A stretch of 16,440 nucleotides of DNA, from positions 5,263 to 21,702 of the forward strand of contig HF988706.1 in the NCBI GenBank assembly GCA_000431235.1, written 5' to 3'. Numbering within the stretch: position 1 is the stretch's first letter; every line of letters begins with the position of its first letter. Below are positions 15,376 to 16,440 of this stretch, piece after piece. The stretch comes from Coprobacillus sp. CAG:698 (GTDB taxonomy: Bacteria; Bacillota_I; Bacilli_A; ML615J-28; CAG-698). The translations under genes and the position numbers were made by a program. Under the pieces are notes generated by a model. It was given only the letters and a program-made list of their open reading frames with translations, was not told where the DNA came from and did not search any database.

Positions 15376-15783
15376 TTAATTATTTTTGTTTTTAATCATA
15401 CTATATTTTACATGGTTTGACTTAATTATGATAAAATCGCCGTCATTATCATTAATAAACATTTTTATGCCATTACAATAAATCATAACACATAGTTCAT
15501 AATTTTCTATAAAATTAAGAATGTGTATAACATTATCCATACCAGTAGCAATATTAAAGTTATAATTTTTTTTGTATGTTTCTGAATTAATGATATCAAC
15601 AACACCCAAATGCTTCAAACGCATTATTTCATCAATAATTTTAGATTGATTTGCATTCAAACAACAGTTAATAACAATTTTATCATTCAACGAATCAACA
15701 AACAGTTCTAAATAGCTAATAATATTTTTAATTTTCAAACTTCTATCACTGCATGAGTGTTTTATCATAATTTGTTTTTCCAT
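15376..15783 (-). CDS. Hypothetical protein, probable immunity protein of the Rhs toxin
   Basis: Family not recognised. The 135-residue acidic-to-neutral soluble protein has no signal peptide or membrane segment. It is a plausible alpha/beta fold, with strands such as DKIVINCCLN, ELCVMIYCNGIKMFI and DGDFIIIKSN and helices such as SKIIDEIMRLKHLG. Its cytoplasmic character, small size and position fit an immunity protein: its ATG lies 17 bases after the toxin stop codon, with a strong AGGAGGG site in the gap, and it is the last gene of the unit. The assignment rests on context only. If the toxin is inactivated by the frameshift, this gene may persist as protection against sister cells. Confidence 0.6.
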   Translation of the reverse strand: MEKQIMIKHSCSDRSLKIKNIISYLELFVDSLNDKIVINCCLNANQSKIIDEIMRLKHLGVVDIINSETYKKNYNFNIATGMDNVIHILNFIENYELCVMIYCNGIKMFINDNDGDFIIIKSNHVKYSMIKNKNN

Positions 15784-15800
15784 TTATATTCCCTCCTGAA

Positions 15801-16440
15801 TTAATACTCTGTTCCAATAAATCCTGCAATAACAGCACCAATTGGAAGATGTCCAGAACTTAATATGTGCATATGCAAGCCCCGCATAGCACCTATATCA
15901 ATTCTAAAGCCATTACCAAATTTAATTAATGTTCCACCGGCTTTGGCCCAATTATTTTTATCTGGAGACAATATTTTCACACTGGAATTACCAAGTTTGA
16001 TTCCGCCTGCTCTACCTGCAGTTACTCCTTTATTAGCAGCAATTCTAAAACCACCCCCAAGAATTTGTGCACCACCAGAGAAAATACCACCCCCACATAT
16101 ATGCACAGGCTACATTATCACCGACATTGTCAAAGAAACCGCCTCCATTTGCTATAAATACAAGACCTCCGACTAAAACACTTGTACCGACACTTATTCC
16201 AACTTGAATCGTGGATGACAACAAAGCACTTCCAAATGCAGCCATAAATCCTACTCCGGCTCCTGCTGTTAAAGCTGTCACCAACGCTCCACCGACGATG
16301 AATGCAGTTCCAATTACAGCTTCTTTCCAATGATCACTGAACCAATCTCCAACACCATTCCAAAACGATTCCCAAGAATGACCTGTTAGATCGAATCGAT
16401 TTATTGGATCATTTCCACAATATGCATATAAGTTTAATCC
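15801..16440 (-). pseudogene. 3' end of an Rhs-type polymorphic toxin gene, broken by a one-base frameshift
   Basis: From the window edge the minus strand reads GLNLYAYCGNDPINRFDLTG, the end of the Rhs core domain, which marks the junction to the variable C-terminal toxin. A hydrophobic glycine/alanine-rich stretch follows (VIGTAFIVGGALVTALTAGAG...). This frame ends at TAG 16045-16047 after an odd tryptophan-rich tail. A second frame (15801-16106) carries the natural continuation: GGAQILGGGFRIAANKG, IKLGNSSVKILSPDKNNWAK, RIDIGAMRGLHMHILSSGH. Removing one base from the five-G run at 16090-16094 joins them as CAYMWGGIFSGGAQILGGGF. The last 45 residues, with RIDIG and HMH, are the likely toxin, activity unknown. 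The 5' part is outside the window. A sequencing error is possible. Confidence 0.75.

Noticed and set aside
230..15783. Use of the Mycoplasma code (TGA as tryptophan), suggested by the high A+T content
   Set aside because: TGA serves as the natural stop of the amidase gene directly after its conserved C-terminus, and tryptophans in conserved positions are TGG.
15865..16176. Plus-strand open frame opposite the toxin tail (103 codons)
   Set aside because: Proline-rich product that simply mirrors the glycine-rich toxin on the other strand; no expression signals.
1..16440. CRISPR arrays, tRNA or rRNA genes, insertion sequences
   Set aside because: No regularly spaced repeats, no tRNA cloverleaf or rRNA segments, and no transposase genes or terminal repeats seen on reading both strands.

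Overview
The window is AT-rich (roughly 70-75 % A+T by eye) and bacterial. It most resembles a low-GC Bacillota lineage near the Bacilli/Erysipelotrichia/'RF39-like' branch. Gene content supports this: CdaA-type diadenylate cyclase, CwlD-like cortex amidase, sporulation protein YunB, AGGAGG-type ribosome binding sites and a ClpC-type N domain. The standard code fits, because TGA is used as a stop (for example at the end of the amidase gene) and tryptophan is always TGG. That argues against Mycoplasma/Spiroplasma despite the base composition. The species cannot be named from sequence alone.

Layout. Positions 1-2919 (minus strand) hold the 5' end of tsaE, a CwlD-type amidase, and an operon nfu - four-TM membrane protein - pgi with its own promoter and terminator. 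Positions 2964-4096 hold yunB (minus) and a two-CBS-domain gene (plus). They diverge from a 65-base gap that is almost entirely a large inverted repeat. A two-way terminator at 4111-4143 separates this from a long minus-strand run, read from about 13.85 kb down to 4.15 kb: ClpC-like ATPase, 1379-aa helicase-like coiled-coil protein, ankyrin protein, cdaA, a PAS/degenerate-GGDEF membrane protein, and a fused ispDF. The last five genes of the run overlap or nearly abut, so they are probably co-translated. A good promoter lies just before the helicase-like gene.

The plus-strand gene at 14030 encodes an uncommon fusion of a transglutaminase-like domain with a Nudix hydrolase. The right end is accessory DNA: the 3' end of an Rhs-type polymorphic toxin gene broken by a one-base shift at a run of five G, a probable immunity gene behind it, and a 31-codon remnant of another gene.

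The most interesting part is 5292-13854. The Clp-like protein has an intact first AAA+ domain but a second one that has lost both Walker motifs. The helicase-like protein keeps a P-loop but lacks the later helicase motifs, and its C-terminal nuclease-like fold has lost its acidic residues. Both sit in one run with an ankyrin protein, the c-di-AMP synthase (carrying DGG instead of the usual DGA), and a membrane PAS/pseudo-GGDEF protein in the place usually held by cdaR. I infer, without proof, a regulatory or scaffolding module linked to c-di-AMP signalling or to stress/DNA surveillance.
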